A stretch of 7,720 bases of DNA, from contig PWLT01000443.1 of the NCBI GenBank assembly GCA_003558415.1, positions 1 through 7,720 of the forward strand, in the 5' to 3' direction. Source of the DNA: Hyphomicrobiales bacterium. Its GTDB lineage: Bacteria > Pseudomonadota > Alphaproteobacteria > Rhodobacterales > Rhodobacteraceae. Positions 5,862 to 7,720 of this stretch are shown piece after piece; position 1 is the first letter of the stretch; the number at the start of each line of letters is the position of its first letter. The notes beneath the pieces were generated by a model. That model was not told where the DNA came from and did not search any database. It saw nothing but the letters and a program-made list of their open reading frames with translations. The translations under genes were made by a program, and so were the position numbers.

Positions 5862-6262
5862 GGAACCGCGAACGGTAGAGTGGCGGCAATTGTTGAAGTC
5901 GCTCGAATGCGACCCGCCTTCCTGCGACAGCTGGCGCTCGAACAGTCGCTCGACGCGATGTTGGCGAAAGCGGATCCCGACATCTTCGGCACGCTGCTAG
6001 GTGTTCAGTCCCGGCATCTGGTGGATCGGGCCCGCAGTCAGCGACCGGTAGGTCGCGGCGTATACGCCGGTCGGCCGTGCGCCAAGCCGCGATGGCGGAC
6101 GCCACACGCTCAATCCGAGACGCATCCCCGGAACGGCTGACTCGAACCGCAACCGCTCTCGGCGCTTCAGCGGGCGATGCAGGTCGATCCGGAGCCGGCC
6201 GGTGCGCAGCACGCGTCCGGGCACGCGTCCCGCCGGATCAATATCAATACATGGCCTGACCC
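5862..6262. other. Gene-poor region without a recognised gene
   Basis: About 400 GC-rich bases follow the hairpin. A plus-strand GTG frame (5880-6140) starts in a protein-like way (RPAFLRQLALEQSLDAMLAKADPDIFGTLL) but decays into an arginine-rich tail and lacks a ribosome-binding site. A minus-strand frame (5997-6296) is also coding-like and is listed separately. The mixture suggests decayed genes or an old insertion scar rather than an active gene. Confidence 0.4.
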
Positions 6263-6296
6263 ACCATTGACTATGGCTGAAATGCGTCACACGCAC
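5997..6296 (-). CDS. Hypothetical protein, doubtful
   Basis: An open frame of 99 codons opposite to and divergent from the decarboxylase gene, starting at a GTG. The product (IDIDPAGRVPGRVLRTGRLRIDLHRPLKRRERLRF in its middle) is basic and arginine-rich, with no recognised domain, signal peptide or membrane segment. Against it are the lack of a Shine-Dalgarno, the non-ATG start and the competing frames on the other strand. In its favour are GC-biased third codon positions from about residue 20 onward and a position beyond an AT-rich, promoter-like spacer. It may be the 3' remnant of a longer gene. Confidence 0.25.
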   Translation of the reverse strand: MRVTHFSHSQWWVRPCIDIDPAGRVPGRVLRTGRLRIDLHRPLKRRERLRFESAVPGMRLGLSVWRPPSRLGARPTGVYAATYRSLTAGPIHQMPGLNT

Positions 6297-6367
6297 AAAA
6301 TGTGCGCACAGACTAAAAATTTACTATAAATCCCGAAAACTCTTCTGCAAATGCGTGACATATTGTA
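6263..6367. promoter_or_regulatory. AT-rich upstream region of the decarboxylase gene with repeats
   Basis: Base composition drops sharply here. A -10-like TATAAA lies at 6325-6330 without a convincing -35; TTGACT at 6267-6272 is a good -35 hexamer without a matching -10. AAATGCGT(C/G)ACA occurs twice as a direct repeat (6280-6291 and 6349-6360, 11 of 12 identical). TGCGT-CAC-ACGCA (6283-6295) and the perfect palindrome TGTGCGCACA (6301-6310) lie between. Together they suggest regulator binding sites controlling the polysaccharide genes to the right, but no regulator can be named. Confidence 0.45.
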
Positions 6368-7453
<1,086 letters not shown>

Positions 7454-7554
7454 CGCAACCCGCGCTGCCGAGGTTCTCGACTTCCGCACGGGTCGTGCCG
7501 CGCTCGACCGGATGATCGCCGATGCCCGGCGCCGGTTCGTTCCGAAGCAGCCGG

Positions 7555-7720
7555 ATGCCACAGACTGAACGCGTCCGCCCGTATCTGCACTGGTTTGCTG
7601 CCGGGCGCCCGCGCCTCGTTTCCGCCATCCCTCCGCGGCGGCGACGGGTCTACCGCGCGATAACGCTGGCCTGGCTCGTCTCGGTGGCGGTTTTCTGGCA
7701 TTGGTGGCTGCAACCCGGCC
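7555..7720 (+). CDS. Membrane glycosyltransferase, N-terminus only (partial)
   Basis: An ATG at 7555 opens a frame that runs to the right edge (55 codons seen). A basic cytosolic stretch (PPRRRRVYRA, 26-35) is followed by a hydrophobic, tryptophan-rich segment, ITLAWLVSVAVFWHWWLQPG (36-55), a probable first transmembrane helix. This layout resembles the N-terminus of processive family 2 glycosyltransferases of the cellulose-synthase type, but the catalytic domain is not in the window, so the assignment is tentative. The start overlaps the preceding second-frame stretch by 14 bases, and only a weak purine-rich motif precedes it, suggesting translational coupling. The position after a UDP-xylose synthase-like gene supports a polysaccharide role. 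Confidence 0.55.
   Translation, partial: MPQTERVRPYLHWFAAGRPRLVSAIPPRRRRVYRAITLAWLVSVAVFWHWWLQPG

Noticed and set aside
5173..6105. 310-codon minus-strand frame across the lipoprotein gene
   Set aside because: It spans the lipoprotein gene, its hairpin and non-coding DNA, with arginine/proline-rich composition; the lipoprotein has a clear ribosome-binding site and lipobox.
6267..6295. TTGACT at 6267-6272 as the -35 of a decarboxylase promoter
   Set aside because: The bases 16-18 positions downstream (around CACGCA) do not resemble a -10 box.

Overview
This window looks like a piece of an alphaproteobacterial replicon, most likely a plasmid or chromid of a Rhodobacterales-type (roseobacter/paracoccus-like) bacterium. 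The grounds are a repABC-type partition pair, consistently high GC with GC-rich third codon positions, and family content typical of that group (DUF1612/HTH-like protein, long serine resolvase, plasmid-borne polysaccharide genes). The taxon is an inference; no rRNA or other marker gene is present.

Left part (1-2433, minus strand): the partition half of a repABC cassette, repA then repB, coupled through a TGATG overlap. repC (the replication initiator) should lie just beyond the left edge. A control region upstream of repA holds a symmetric two-step inverted repeat, a second inverted repeat and a weak promoter match, consistent with RepA/RepB autoregulation.

Middle (2394-5303): a compact toxin-antitoxin operon (AbrB/MazE-type antitoxin plus PIN toxin, VapBC class) with its own inverted-repeat operator and a perfect Shine-Dalgarno. 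It faces a long serine resolvase on the minus strand. A roughly 220-bp non-coding stretch rich in dyads follows (candidate res site, and a 22-bp near-perfect dyad touching the next start codon), then a DUF1612/winged-helix protein. Partition, addiction and multimer resolution together make a plasmid-stability block.

Right part (5304-7720): after a gene-poor stretch comes a small glycine-zipper lipoprotein with a strong hairpin behind it. About 500 bp without a recognised gene ends in an AT-rich, repeat-bearing control region. Then come a UDP-glucuronate decarboxylase (UDP-xylose synthase) family enzyme, a short coding-like stretch in another frame, and the N-terminus of an apparent membrane glycosyltransferase cut by the right edge. 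This looks like the beginning of an extracellular polysaccharide locus.

I found no clear evidence for a wholly new system. The best leads are the unusual C-terminal half of the resolvase (two similar winged-helix-like modules), the dyad at the possibly leaderless HTH gene, the 12-bp inverted repeat around the atypical 5' end of the decarboxylase gene, and the out-of-frame coding stretch between that gene and the glycosyltransferase.
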